The notes under the pieces were generated by a model. The model was not told the DNA's origin and ran no database searches. It saw nothing but the letters and a program-made list of their open reading frames with translations. A program made the translations under genes and the position numbers. Shown here piece after piece: positions 18,462 to 26,627 of a stretch of DNA of 64,000 bases. Source of the DNA: an uncultured Dermabacter sp. (GTDB lineage Bacteria > Actinomycetota > Actinomycetes > Actinomycetales > Dermabacteraceae); contig CAMXWV010000001.1 of assembly GCA_947252755.1 (NCBI GenBank), positions 62,001 to 126,000 of the forward strand. Reading direction: 5' to 3'. How positions within the stretch are numbered: position 1 is the first letter of the stretch; every line of letters begins with the position of its first letter.

Positions 18462-19820
18462 TCAGGTGAGCAGTGTGAAGAAGATGCCGGAGATCGCCAG
18501 CAGACCGAACACCAGCACAAAGCCATTGCGCAGCCACTGACTGCGGAAGCGAGCCAGCGCCGGAATCGTGTAGATGCCCACGATCGGCAGCACGAACAGA
18601 ATGCAGGCGAGGATCGGCCCCGACAGCGACTCGATGAGGCTCAGCACTGAGGGGTTGAACACGGCTGTGAAATAGACCAGCGCAAAGATGATCCCCGCTA
18701 CCAGGTACTGCACGCCCTTCTTCCCGATCCGTTCGGTGAACCTCGGCGCGGATTCGCGGATCATGCCAACCACTCCCTCAGCGACGCCAAGGTAGTGGCC
18801 GAAGAAGCTGGAGGTGATCGCAGCAACCGCAATCAGCGGACCCACGGCGGCGATCACAGGCTGACCGGTCACATTCGCCAGGTAGGAGAGGACCGTGATG
18901 TTCTGGTCACGAGCCTCGGCGAGCCCGTCCGGGCCGAGCGCGAGAACCGCTGACCAGACAAACGCCATGGTGAAGACCACCAGCAGCACCCCGGCAAGGC
19001 GCAGGCTCTTTCCAGCTTGCCGATCAGCGTCATCGCCGTAGGCGCGGCGCATCGAGAGCGAGAACTGCGAGATTGCGGGTGTATGTGAGAACGCGAATAC
19101 CAGCACCGGGATGGAGAGCCACACGGACATCGCAATGGAGCCGGCGCTCGGCACGTCGTTGAACATGGTGAGGTCCCAGTGGGGGATGAGGTAGAGCGTA
19201 AAGAAGCCGAGTGCCAGGATCAGCGGCCACACGATCAGGCTGGTGACCTTGAGCATGAGGTTCAGCCCGAAGAACATCACCAGCATCATCGCGCCAATCA
19301 GCACAAATGCCAGGATCCAGCGAGAGATCTCGGGGCCGCCCAGCTGGTACACGATGAGCGAATCCACCGTGGAGGTGATGAGCACGCCGTACACCAGCAC
19401 GAACGGAAGGATCGCCAGGAAGTAGATGATAGTGATGGCGAATCCGGCTGCACGGCCGTAGTTCTGCGTAGCCACCATGGTGATGTCCGAGTCCGGCACA
19501 TCACTGGACAGCACGAAACGGGACAGAGCCCGGTGTGCGAGGTAGGACAGCGGACCCACCAGGAGCGTCACGATCAGCAAGGGCCATACTCCGCCCGCGC
19601 CCGCTGAGATCGGCAGAACGAGGATTCCGGCGCCGACCGCGGTGCCGAAGAGGGAGATCGACCATTCCAGGTTGAAAGCCTTCGGATGCTTCGGAGCCTC
19701 GGTCGGATTGGTGGGCACAGCGGAATCGGATTCGGCGTGCGGTGTCGGTTCAGCAGACAACGATGTCTCTACCTTTGTGTTGATGTGGCACTGAGGAGCT
19801 GCGGATGCACAGTGTGGCAC
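18462..19820 (-). CDS. SdaC-like serine (HAAAP family) transporter
   Basis: A 452-residue protein with about 11 membrane segments. It closely resembles E. coli SdaC, the serine/proton symporter: LFGTAVGAGILVLPISAGAG, the FSHTPAISQFS segment, ITSSFFGHYLGVAEG and a C-terminus like LLAISGIFFTLLT. Membership of the hydroxy/aromatic amino acid permease family is clear, and serine is the likely substrate. The start is uncertain: GTG 19820 gives a 50-residue polar N-terminus, while TTG 19763 is an alternative. A TATGGT box at 19852-19847 suggests its own promoter. It lies 109 bases behind selB on the same strand. Confidence 0.85.
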   Translation of the reverse strand: MPHCASAAPQCHINTKVETSLSAEPTPHAESDSAVPTNPTEAPKHPKAFNLEWSISLFGTAVGAGILVLPISAGAGGVWPLLIVTLLVGPLSYLAHRALSRFVLSSDVPDSDITMVATQNYGRAAGFAITIIYFLAILPFVLVYGVLITSTVDSLIVYQLGGPEISRWILAFVLIGAMMLVMFFGLNLMLKVTSLIVWPLILALGFFTLYLIPHWDLTMFNDVPSAGSIAMSVWLSIPVLVFAFSHTPAISQFSLSMRRAYGDDADRQAGKSLRLAGVLLVVFTMAFVWSAVLALGPDGLAEARDQNITVLSYLANVTGQPVIAAVGPLIAVAAITSSFFGHYLGVAEGVVGMIRESAPRFTERIGKKGVQYLVAGIIFALVYFTAVFNPSVLSLIESLSGPILACILFVLPIVGIYTIPALARFRSQWLRNGFVLVFGLLAISGIFFTLLT

Positions 19821-19929
19821 CGCAGATCAGTGAGGAGTCCCATCCACCATAACCCCGGATCGCGCACCCGTTGATCCGACCGGAGTTCAGCTCAGCCGCT
19901 CACACAGGGAATGTGAGGGACGCCTCTTC

Positions 19930-21720
19930 TCATCGGGCCACTTCGCGCAGCGTCCCATCCACCCGGCGCGTCCAGCCACGCTGATCGAGCAGCTCCAACA
20001 GCGGCACCGCCACTCGGCGCGTTGTGCCGAGCGCTTGGCGGGCTTGGCTGAGTGTGAACGGCTGCGGCAGCTGAGCGATCTCCCGCATGGCGAGCGCCGG
20101 CGCAATCGGCAGCAGCACCACGTCACCTGGCAGGCGCAGCAGCCGTTTCTGCTTGTGAGCGGCTGCGAGCTCCCGCGGCCCGAGCCCCAGCCGCTGCAGC
20201 TCATGCGCTTCCGGTGCCAGAAAAGGTTCCGTTTCCAAGCGGCGCTCAAGCTGCGCCACGGCACTCTCAGCAGCACCCAGGGTCGGGTCAGTCCCCGGAG
20301 TCCGGATGCGGCCATCAGCGATCGTCAGCTCAGCGGACTGGACCACGAGCGGCAGCAGCGCGGCGTCAGGCAGGGACAGCTGGTCTCGGGCGGCGCCGAG
20401 GGTGAGCCCGCCGGCGAGCTCATTGCGGGCGTGCTCCTGCGTGACCGCCTGTCGGAGTGCATCACTCCATGTGCTCAGCTGATCGCGGTGGATCAGCCAG
20501 CCGTCCTGCATGATCACCTCGGCGGGAAGGCTTGTCGGAACCTCGTAGCCGAAGCGGCGCAGAAGCTCCGTGCGCACCACACCGCGACGCTCCACCTCCG
20601 CCGCCATGCTGCCGGCGTCGGGCAGCTCCTGCAGCGCAGCGGTTCGCCGCGCTCCGTCGCCTCGGCGGGTCAGAGCCGGGGGGTCCACATCGAGGATTCG
20701 CACACCGCCCACAACGGGGCGTTCTCCGCTGGTGCGCAGCACCATCGCATCCCCGATCTGAAGGGGGAGCGGCCACGGCAGAGTGAGCCGGGCGTGGTCC
20801 GCTCCGAGCGGGCGAGCATGCGCTGACACTGACGCTGACCCTACGTGCACAGTGACGTCTCGCGGGAGTTCGCCCAGATCACCTGCGGTGGTGGTGCGCA
20901 CGTCAACCACGTCGGTGAGATGCCAGGTGTTCGGAGTGATGAGCGCGCTGCCGCGGTGGAGTGCGTCAGCGGACACACCGCGGAGGTTCACGGCTGCACG
21001 GTTCACCGGTCCGAGCCGCGGCACGGACTCTTCCCGTGACTGCAGGGAGCGGATGTCAGCGGCGACGGTTGGACCCTCGCCGACGATCTGCACCGCATCC
21101 CCGGTGCTCAGCGTGCCGGTGCCGAGCGTTCCCGTCACCACAGTGCCGGCGCCGCTGATCGTGAACGCGCGGTCCACCCACAACCTCACCCGGCCGGTCT
21201 CCGGTGGCTGCGGAACCTCGCTGATCAGCGATATGAGAGCTTCTCGCAGCTCGTCGAGGCCCTGCCCGGTCCGCGCCGAGACGGGGACCACCGGCGCGGA
21301 GGACAGGCCGGTTCCAGCCAGTTCGCTCCGCACGTGGTCGATGAGGCCATCGAACGGTCCAGTGGTGAGATCTGTTTTGGTGAGCACAATGATCCCGTGT
21401 TGGATGCCGAGCGCGGCCACGGCGTCCCGGTGATCCGAGGACTGCTGCTGCCAGCCTTCGTCGGCTGCCACCACAAACAGGACGATCGGCGCGGGCCCGA
21501 GTCCGGCGAGCATATTGCCGAGGAACCGTTCGTGGCCGGGCACATCCACCACGCTCACCGTATGCTCGCCGAGCTGAGTCCAGGCGAATCCGAGATCGAT
21601 GGTCAGTCCGCGGCGCTTCTCCTCAGCCCACCGGTCGGTGTCGATGCCGGTCAGGGCCCCGACCAGCGTGGACTTGCCGTGGTCGACGTGGCCGGCGGTT
21701 GCTATGACAACGTTTGTCAT
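19930..21720 (-). CDS. selB: Selenocysteine-specific elongation factor
   Basis: A 596-residue SelB. The EF-Tu-like GTPase domain has [18 protein letters not shown] at the N-terminus, [29 protein letters not shown] and LTKTDL. Beta-barrel domains follow, then C-terminal winged-helix repeats that bind the SECIS RNA (from about residue 365, with a final [29 protein letters not shown]). It delivers Sec-tRNA to UGA codons. It overlaps selA by four bases (translational coupling). The likely client is the formate dehydrogenase gene a few kilobases away. Confidence 0.96.
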   Translation of the reverse strand: MTNVVIATAGHVDHGKSTLVGALTGIDTDRWAEEKRRGLTIDLGFAWTQLGEHTVSVVDVPGHERFLGNMLAGLGPAPIVLFVVAADEGWQQQSSDHRDAVAALGIQHGIIVLTKTDLTTGPFDGLIDHVRSELAGTGLSSAPVVPVSARTGQGLDELREALISLISEVPQPPETGRVRLWVDRAFTISGAGTVVTGTLGTGTLSTGDAVQIVGEGPTVAADIRSLQSREESVPRLGPVNRAAVNLRGVSADALHRGSALITPNTWHLTDVVDVRTTTAGDLGELPRDVTVHVGSASVSAHARPLGADHARLTLPWPLPLQIGDAMVLRTSGERPVVGGVRILDVDPPALTRRGDGARRTAALQELPDAGSMAAEVERRGVVRTELLRRFGYEVPTSLPAEVIMQDGWLIHRDQLSTWSDALRQAVTQEHARNELAGGLTLGAARDQLSLPDAALLPLVVQSAELTIADGRIRTPGTDPTLGAAESAVAQLERRLETEPFLAPEAHELQRLGLGPRELAAAHKQKRLLRLPGDVVLLPIAPALAMREIAQLPQPFTLSQARQALGTTRRVAVPLLELLDQRGWTRRVDGTLREVAR

Positions 21721-23087
21721 GCCTCTTCCTTATGCTCCGCCGGATGCGGATCCGCACTCCTATCCGGGGCGCTATCCAATGCGGCGGCACGAATCTGTTC
21801 GATCAGCGCGGGATCGTCCTTCGGTTCAACGCATCGCAGATCCACCAGGCAGGCGCCGTGGGCGGTGCGTGCGAGAACAGGCTGCTCACCCGTGCGCAGC
21901 GCAGGGGCGAACCGTTCGGGCAGCGCAAGCGCCCACCCCGGCAGCGGAACACCCGTGCCGCCGCCCCCGCCGACGCGTCCCTCATGCGGCACAACCCGAG
22001 CATCTGGGACCAGATCCCGCACGGCGGCAAGAAGTTCTGCTGTGCGCTCGCGCAGCTCATCGGGCGAGGAATGCAGGAAGGTGATCACCGGAGCGGCAGA
22101 ACCGTTGAGCGTTGCCTCCAGCGCGGCGAGGGTGAGTTTATCCACCCGCAGCGCGCGGGCGAGGGGGTGACGGGCAAGACGCGTCACGGCCGTGGCGCGG
22201 CCGGCGATGATCCCAGCCTGCGGACCGCCGAGGAGCTTGTCTCCGCTGGCGATGACGATGTTTGCGCCGGCAGCGAGCGCCGCATTGATAGCGGGCTCAT
22301 TCGGCAGCAGCGGGTCCGGATCGAACAGGCCCGAACCAACATCCACGATCAGCGGAAGATCATGCTCATGGGCCAGCGCGGAGAGCTCCTCCACGCTCAC
22401 CCCTCCGGTGAACCCCTCCACCCGGAAGTTCGACGGATGCACTTTCAGCAGGGCACCCGTACGCTCACTGAGCGCTGAGGTGTAGTCATCCAGCCGAGTG
22501 CGATTGGTTGTGCCGACCTCGCGCAGGCTCACTCCGGTGGATTCGATGAGGTCGCTGAGCCGGAACCCGGCTCCGATCTCCACGAACTCCCCGCGGCTGA
22601 TCACCACTTCTTGACCGGCCCCGAATGCGGTGGTGGCGAGCACAAGAGCAGCGGCGCCGTTGTTCACCACATGGGCGTCCTCGGCGTGAGGCATGTGCGA
22701 CAGCAGGGCCGCACGAGCCTGCGCACCGCGCCGAGACCTGGTGCCGGTCGTAAGGTCCAGTTCAACATCCGTGTATCCAGCAGCGCGGGTGATCGCGTCG
22801 AGCGCGGCGGGGGAGAGCGGGGAGCGGCCAAGGTTCGTGTGGATCAGCACACCAGTGGCGTTGAGAACCGGTGTGAGTGAGGATGCGCGGCGGCTGTCCA
22901 GTGTGGTCGTCACAACGGACGGAACCTGCTCGGGAGTGATTTCACCGCGACGCGCCCGCTCTTGAACTGCGCGGATGACGCCGACCACAACTGGTCGGCT
23001 GAGTGCGGCGATCGCTTTCTGCACCGAGGGAAGGCGAAGCAGCTCGTCAGTGCTGGAAATGCGTCGGCGTGGATCGTCGAAGCTCAA
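21717..23087 (-). CDS. selA: L-seryl-tRNA(Sec) selenium transferase
   Basis: A 456-residue PLP enzyme that turns Ser-tRNA(Sec) into Sec-tRNA(Sec) using selenophosphate. It shows the SelA N-terminal region ([13 protein letters not shown]), [16 protein letters not shown], and the PLP lysine in [13 protein letters not shown]. The start is TTG at 23087, supported by CGGAGGCACTG immediately upstream. It lies downstream of the tRNA-Sec gene on the same strand, with a large hairpin between them, and overlaps selB. Confidence 0.96.
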   Translation of the reverse strand: MSFDDPRRRISSTDELLRLPSVQKAIAALSRPVVVGVIRAVQERARRGEITPEQVPSVVTTTLDSRRASSLTPVLNATGVLIHTNLGRSPLSPAALDAITRAAGYTDVELDLTTGTRSRRGAQARAALLSHMPHAEDAHVVNNGAAALVLATTAFGAGQEVVISRGEFVEIGAGFRLSDLIESTGVSLREVGTTNRTRLDDYTSALSERTGALLKVHPSNFRVEGFTGGVSVEELSALAHEHDLPLIVDVGSGLFDPDPLLPNEPAINAALAAGANIVIASGDKLLGGPQAGIIAGRATAVTRLARHPLARALRVDKLTLAALEATLNGSAAPVITFLHSSPDELRERTAELLAAVRDLVPDARVVPHEGRVGGGGGTGVPLPGWALALPERFAPALRTGEQPVLARTAHGACLVDLRCVEPKDDPALIEQIRAAALDSAPDRSADPHPAEHKEEA

Positions 23088-23132
23088 CAGTGCCTCCGAA
23101 CTCGAATGCGGCGCAGCGTGCCGCAGATGACG

Positions 23133-23172
23133 GCGCCCTCGCGCGCTCCACGGCGGAAGGGCGCGAGGGCGC
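23133..23172 (-). terminator. Hairpin between tRNA-Sec and selA
   Basis: GCGCCCTCGCGC at 23133-23144 and GCGCGAGGGCGC at 23161-23172 form a perfect 12-bp stem with a 16-base loop, beginning nine bases past the tRNA 3' end. No T-run follows. It may be an attenuator or a processing site that lets selC and selAB share a transcript. Confidence 0.5.
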
Positions 23173-23180
23173 TGATCTCG

Positions 23181-23272
23181 CGGAGGCGGACAGGAATCGA
23201 ACCTGCCAGACCGAGATACCCGGTCTCAACAGTTTTGAAGACTGCGGGGCCCACCAGGACCCGGACGCCTCC
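23181..23272 (-). tRNA. selC: tRNA-Sec (anticodon UCA)
   Basis: A 92-base tRNA with all features of selenocysteine tRNA. The acceptor strands GGAGGCG and CGCCTCC pair, with a G discriminator. There is a six-pair D stem (GGGTCC/GGGCCC), an anticodon loop CTTCAAA with TCA (plus-strand 23236-23238), a long variable arm with stem AGACCG/CGGTCT, and a T arm GCAGG-TTCGATT-CCTGT. The eighth acceptor pair appears as T-C. CCA is not encoded. A TAGCCT box ends seven bases before the first tRNA base, so transcription may start at the mature 5' end. Confidence 0.95.
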
Positions 23273-23279
23273 GCCGCCC

Positions 23280-23285
23280 AGGCTA
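23280..23285 (-). promoter_or_regulatory. -10 element (TAGCCT) of selC
   Basis: On the minus strand TAGCCT is followed by GGGCGGC and then the first G of the tRNA at 23272. The spacing predicts initiation at base +1 of the tRNA. Confidence 0.5.
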
Positions 23286-23330
23286 TCAGCTGGTGCAGGT
23301 CCAGCTCGGGGAGAACTCACCCGTCCCCTC

Positions 23331-23336
23331 TACACT
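23331..23336 (+). promoter_or_regulatory. -10 element (TACACT) of leaderless selD
   Basis: TACACT is followed by six bases and the ATG at 23343. There is no Shine-Dalgarno. It is 45 bp from the divergent selC -10 box. Confidence 0.55.
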
Positions 23337-23342
23337 GCGGGC

Positions 23343-24404
23343 ATGAACACTTCTGCGGACTTTCCCAGCTCCATTCCATCTGTGATCACGCTTCCGGGCT
23401 CGGACCAGAAGCGCCTCACCCAGTTCGCACACGGCGGTGGATGCGCCTCGAAGATTCCAGCCGGTGAGCTGGAGCAAGCGGTGGCGGCGCTCCAGGGCCA
23501 GCAGTTCGACTCCGTGATCGTCGGCCTCGATGACGGCGATGACGCTGCCGTGGTGCGGGTCCAGGATGAATTGGCCGTGATCTCCACCGCGGACTTCTTC
23601 TCACCCGTGGTGGATGACCCGTATGACTGGGGGCGCATCGCTGCCGCGAACGCGTTCAGTGACGTGTACGCCATGGGCGGAACACCGGTGGTGGCGATCA
23701 ATCTTGTGGGCTGGCCGCGTGCAGCGCTGCCGATGGAGATGCTCTCTGAGGTGCTGCGGGGCGGCATGGACATCGCTGCTGCAGCCGGAGCTCCGGTGAT
23801 CGGCGGGCACAGCGTGGATGATCCCGAGCCGAAATACGGCATGGCGGTCACTGGAACCGCTCACCCGGAATGCCTGATGCGCAATGATGCCGCTGAGGCG
23901 GGCCTGCCGATCACCCTGACGAAGCCGCTCGGCGTGGGCTTCCTCAATAACCGCCATAAGCAGACCGGCGAGGTGTTCGAGCAGGCGATCGAGTCCATGA
24001 CCACTCTCAACCGAGACGCAGCGCAGGCCGCGCTGGACGCGGGTGTCCGTGCGGCCACCGATGTGACCGGGTTCGGCCTGCTGGGGCACCTGTTCAAAAT
24101 GGCCCGCGCCTCTTCGGTCAGCGCCGTCATCGATTCTCGTGCGGTGCCGCTGCTGGATGGAGCACGCGAGGCGCTGCGCGAGGGCTATGTGTCCGGGGGC
24201 TCCCGTCGCAACCTCGAGTGGGTGCAGCAGCAGGGAGCGCTCCAGGCTGACGCTGCCATCACCGAGGAGGAACTGCTCATCCTCGCGGATGCGCAGACAT
24301 CCGGCGGTCTGCTGGTGGTGGGAGAGGTGCCGGGCTACCCGGTGATCGGATCGACGATGCCAGCATCAAAGAGTGAGCCGGCAGGCACGATCAGCATCCG
24401 CTGA
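23343..24404 (+). CDS. selD: Selenide, water dikinase (selenophosphate synthetase)
   Basis: A 353-residue SelD that makes selenophosphate from selenide and ATP. The catalytic segment reads GGGCASK, so this SelD uses Cys where some homologues use selenocysteine. VGLDDGDDAAVV, TADFFSPVVDDPYDWGRIAAANAFSD and GGHSVDDPEPKYG are typical. The ATG at 23343 is set by the TACACT box. A longer in-frame reading from 22962 would cross the tRNA-Sec gene and is rejected. It is divergent from selC-selA-selB. Confidence 0.96.
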   Translation: MNTSADFPSSIPSVITLPGSDQKRLTQFAHGGGCASKIPAGELEQAVAALQGQQFDSVIVGLDDGDDAAVVRVQDELAVISTADFFSPVVDDPYDWGRIAAANAFSDVYAMGGTPVVAINLVGWPRAALPMEMLSEVLRGGMDIAAAAGAPVIGGHSVDDPEPKYGMAVTGTAHPECLMRNDAAEAGLPITLTKPLGVGFLNNRHKQTGEVFEQAIESMTTLNRDAAQAALDAGVRAATDVTGFGLLGHLFKMARASSVSAVIDSRAVPLLDGAREALREGYVSGGSRRNLEWVQQQGALQADAAITEEELLILADAQTSGGLLVVGEVPGYPVIGSTMPASKSEPAGTISIR

Positions 24405-24424
24405 GCTCAGCCGCGAAGACACGA

Positions 24425-24462
24425 ACAGGCGCCGGCCCCAGCTGCGGGGGACCGGCGCCTGT
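24425..24462. terminator. Terminator between selD and the formate dehydrogenase operon
   Basis: ACAGGCGCCGG-CCCC pairs with GGGG-CCGGCGCCTGT around an AGCTGC loop. It separates the convergent selD and fdh transcripts. Confidence 0.85.
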
Positions 24463-24489
24463 GCTATTGCCGCGATCAGGCTGCAGGAA

Positions 24490-25602
24490 TCATCCTGCAG
24501 TGGTGATCGAGTCGTCGGTGATGCCCTTCGCGCGGCGCGCCTCAAGGCGGTCCTTCTGCGGCTCCACCACATACTTCGGGTCCTTCGTTGATGCATGGCC
24601 GGCTTCCACGAAGCCGAAGCGGGTCAGCGCGGATCCCGCGGCAAGAGCCACACCGGAGGCGACGGCAAGAATGCGTGAGCGCTTGGCGAACAGCAGGGTG
24701 CCCACACCCCCGGCGATCACCAGCGTTTCCGCGAGCTTCAGCTTGCGGCCAGGTTCGCCGGTCTCCATCGGCTCACGCTCCAGCGGGTGCATGGTGCGCT
24801 TGGTGTACTCCATGGCTGCAAGATCCCCTGCCACACCAGCCAGAGCAAGCCTCCGTGCTGGCCCGGCGTTCTCACGGCTCGTCAGCGCCATGGCGATGCC
24901 GCCGGAGGCCAGCGACGCCGAAGAGACGAACAGGAACGGCAGTCCCTTCCGGGCCGCGGTCCAGGTAGGCGTGGAGGTCATGGACAGCAGAGCAGCCGTG
25001 TATGCCGCAAGCGGAGCACCGAGCACGCCCATGCCGAACCCGGCCGATGAGGACACCGCATGCAGAACCGGCCGCAGCGGCCCCAGCGGGGCCTTCTCAC
25101 CGAGCAGCCGATCCACTTCAGCGGCGGAAGCGATACCGGCGGTGGTGCCGAACACGGACAGGATCCAGGTGCCCCAGGACATCGGAGACGTGGGCTTCAC
25201 CGTGCGCATCATGTTCAGGAAGCGCTCCGGTCGGCCCAGGTCAGCGATCAGGCACACGGTGCCTACTCCGACCGCCCCGAGCGACACGAGCCGGGTGTTC
25301 CGGCGCAGCTCATCATTGCCGAAGAACTGAGCACCGTAGGAGAGCACTCCGCAGCCGCCGGCAACGCCGCCGAAAAACAGATAGGCGCTGATCTCATCCT
25401 TCCACGGAGCGGAGCGGACGATGGGACGGCCGTAGTAAGAGCTGAACTGGGCGTCATCCACCATGCTCATCTCGCGTGAACCGTCGTCCCGGCCCCGGCG
25501 GACCGGAGCGGAGCCGCCGCTCGCCCCGCTGAGGTCACGGCGGCGCTTCTTCTTTTTAGGCTGCTCCGGTGGGCGGAGCGAGTCGAAATCGGGGCTGGTC
25601 AC
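24490..25602 (-). CDS. Formate dehydrogenase NrfD-type membrane subunit
   Basis: A 370-residue membrane protein of the NrfD/PsrC family. It has a basic polar N-terminus (KKKKRRR) and then about eight hydrophobic segments, with YLFFGGVAGGCGVLS and ADLGRPERFLNMMR typical of NrfD quinone-reactive anchors. It would pass electrons from the Fe-S subunit to menaquinone without haem, unlike the cytochrome b anchor of E. coli FdnI. It is the third gene of the operon and overlaps the Fe-S gene by four bases. Confidence 0.9.
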   Translation of the reverse strand: MTSPDFDSLRPPEQPKKKKRRRDLSGASGGSAPVRRGRDDGSREMSMVDDAQFSSYYGRPIVRSAPWKDEISAYLFFGGVAGGCGVLSYGAQFFGNDELRRNTRLVSLGAVGVGTVCLIADLGRPERFLNMMRTVKPTSPMSWGTWILSVFGTTAGIASAAEVDRLLGEKAPLGPLRPVLHAVSSSAGFGMGVLGAPLAAYTAALLSMTSTPTWTAARKGLPFLFVSSASLASGGIAMALTSRENAGPARRLALAGVAGDLAAMEYTKRTMHPLEREPMETGEPGRKLKLAETLVIAGGVGTLLFAKRSRILAVASGVALAAGSALTRFGFVEAGHASTKDPKYVVEPQKDRLEARRAKGITDDSITTAG

Positions 25603-26627
25603 TTGCGTCCTCCCAGGAAGGCGAGAGCAGTCACGGCCACCATGCTGACTGACGCGGCGGCGTAGCGGGCCATGATCGAGCCGAGGTGCTTGGTCGGAAC
25701 CTCCGGGTCCGGCGGCAGGCCGTAGGTCTCCGGTTCATCCAGCAGCAGGAACACCGCGCCGGTGCCGCCCACGCCGTCCTTCGGGTTTGCACCGTACAGA
25801 CGGGCCTCCGTCATGCCCTGCGCATGCAGCTGTCGCACACGCTCCTTCGCCTTGGCCACCATCTCGGTGTGGCTGCCGAACTTGATCGACGTGGTGGGGC
25901 AGGTCTGCGCGCAGGCGGGGGTCTGCCCGGCCACCAGGCGGTCGTAGCACAGCGTGCACTTGTTGGCGGTGCCCATGTTCTTGACATCCGCATGATCGCC
26001 GGGCTGCGACGTGGGGCTGATGGTGCCGTCATCACGGCGCTCGATCACGCCAAACGGGCACCCGGCCACACAGGTGCCGCAGCCGTTGCAGATGTCATTC
26101 TGAACCACGACGGTGCCGAACTCGGTGCGGAACAGTGCGCCGGTAGGGCACACATCCAGACATCCCGCATTCGTGCAGTGCTTGCACACGTTCGAGCTCA
26201 TCAGCCAGCGGAAATCCGGAGTATCCGGACGGGACGTGTCCGCTGTGCCCGACGCGATCGCCGCATCGGTGCGCTGCTCCGGGGTCATCGCGCTCTTCGG
26301 GCCGACCGAGGGCATACCCAGGGAGACCAGGCGCTTGCCGCTCTCCTTAGCCTTCTGGATCTGCCCCTCGCCCTGTTCGATGAACGCCACATGACGCCAG
26401 GTGTTCGCACCGAGCTCGCCGGTGTTGTCATGCGACTGCCCCAGCAGGGAGTAGTCGCCGTCCTGCGGGTTCTGGTTCCACTCCTTACACGCCACCTCAC
26501 AGGCTTTGCAGCCGATGCAGATGGATGTGTCGGTGAAGAACGATTTCCGATCATGCGCTTCTGACGGGCTCCACCGGGCGTTCTCGATCGGGTCAGCCGC
26601 GCCGTACAACTTGGGGAATGCGGTCAT
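25599..26627 (-). CDS. fdhB: Formate dehydrogenase iron-sulfur (beta) subunit
   Basis: A 342-residue protein with four 4Fe-4S-type Cys clusters: CIGCKACEVACKEWN, CKHCTNAGCLDVCP, CNGCGTCVAGCPFG and CTLCYDRLVAGQTPACAQTCP. A single hydrophobic helix at the C-terminus (SIMARYAAASVSMVAVTALA) would fix it to the membrane. It is longer than E. coli FdnH because of an insert of about 50 residues between the first two clusters (about 84-135, with QIQKAKESGKRLVSLGMPSV). It overlaps both neighbours by four bases, showing tight coupling. Confidence 0.94.
   Translation of the reverse strand: MTAFPKLYGAADPIENARWSPSEAHDRKSFFTDTSICIGCKACEVACKEWNQNPQDGDYSLLGQSHDNTGELGANTWRHVAFIEQGEGQIQKAKESGKRLVSLGMPSVGPKSAMTPEQRTDAAIASGTADTSRPDTPDFRWLMSSNVCKHCTNAGCLDVCPTGALFRTEFGTVVVQNDICNGCGTCVAGCPFGVIERRDDGTISPTSQPGDHADVKNMGTANKCTLCYDRLVAGQTPACAQTCPTTSIKFGSHTEMVAKAKERVRQLHAQGMTEARLYGANPKDGVGGTGAVFLLLDEPETYGLPPDPEVPTKHLGSIMARYAAASVSMVAVTALAFLGGRK

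Noticed and set aside
22962..23342. N-terminal extension of selD from 22962
   Set aside because: It would read across the tRNA-Sec gene, has no SelD homology, and the promoter and ATG at 23331-23343 explain the start.
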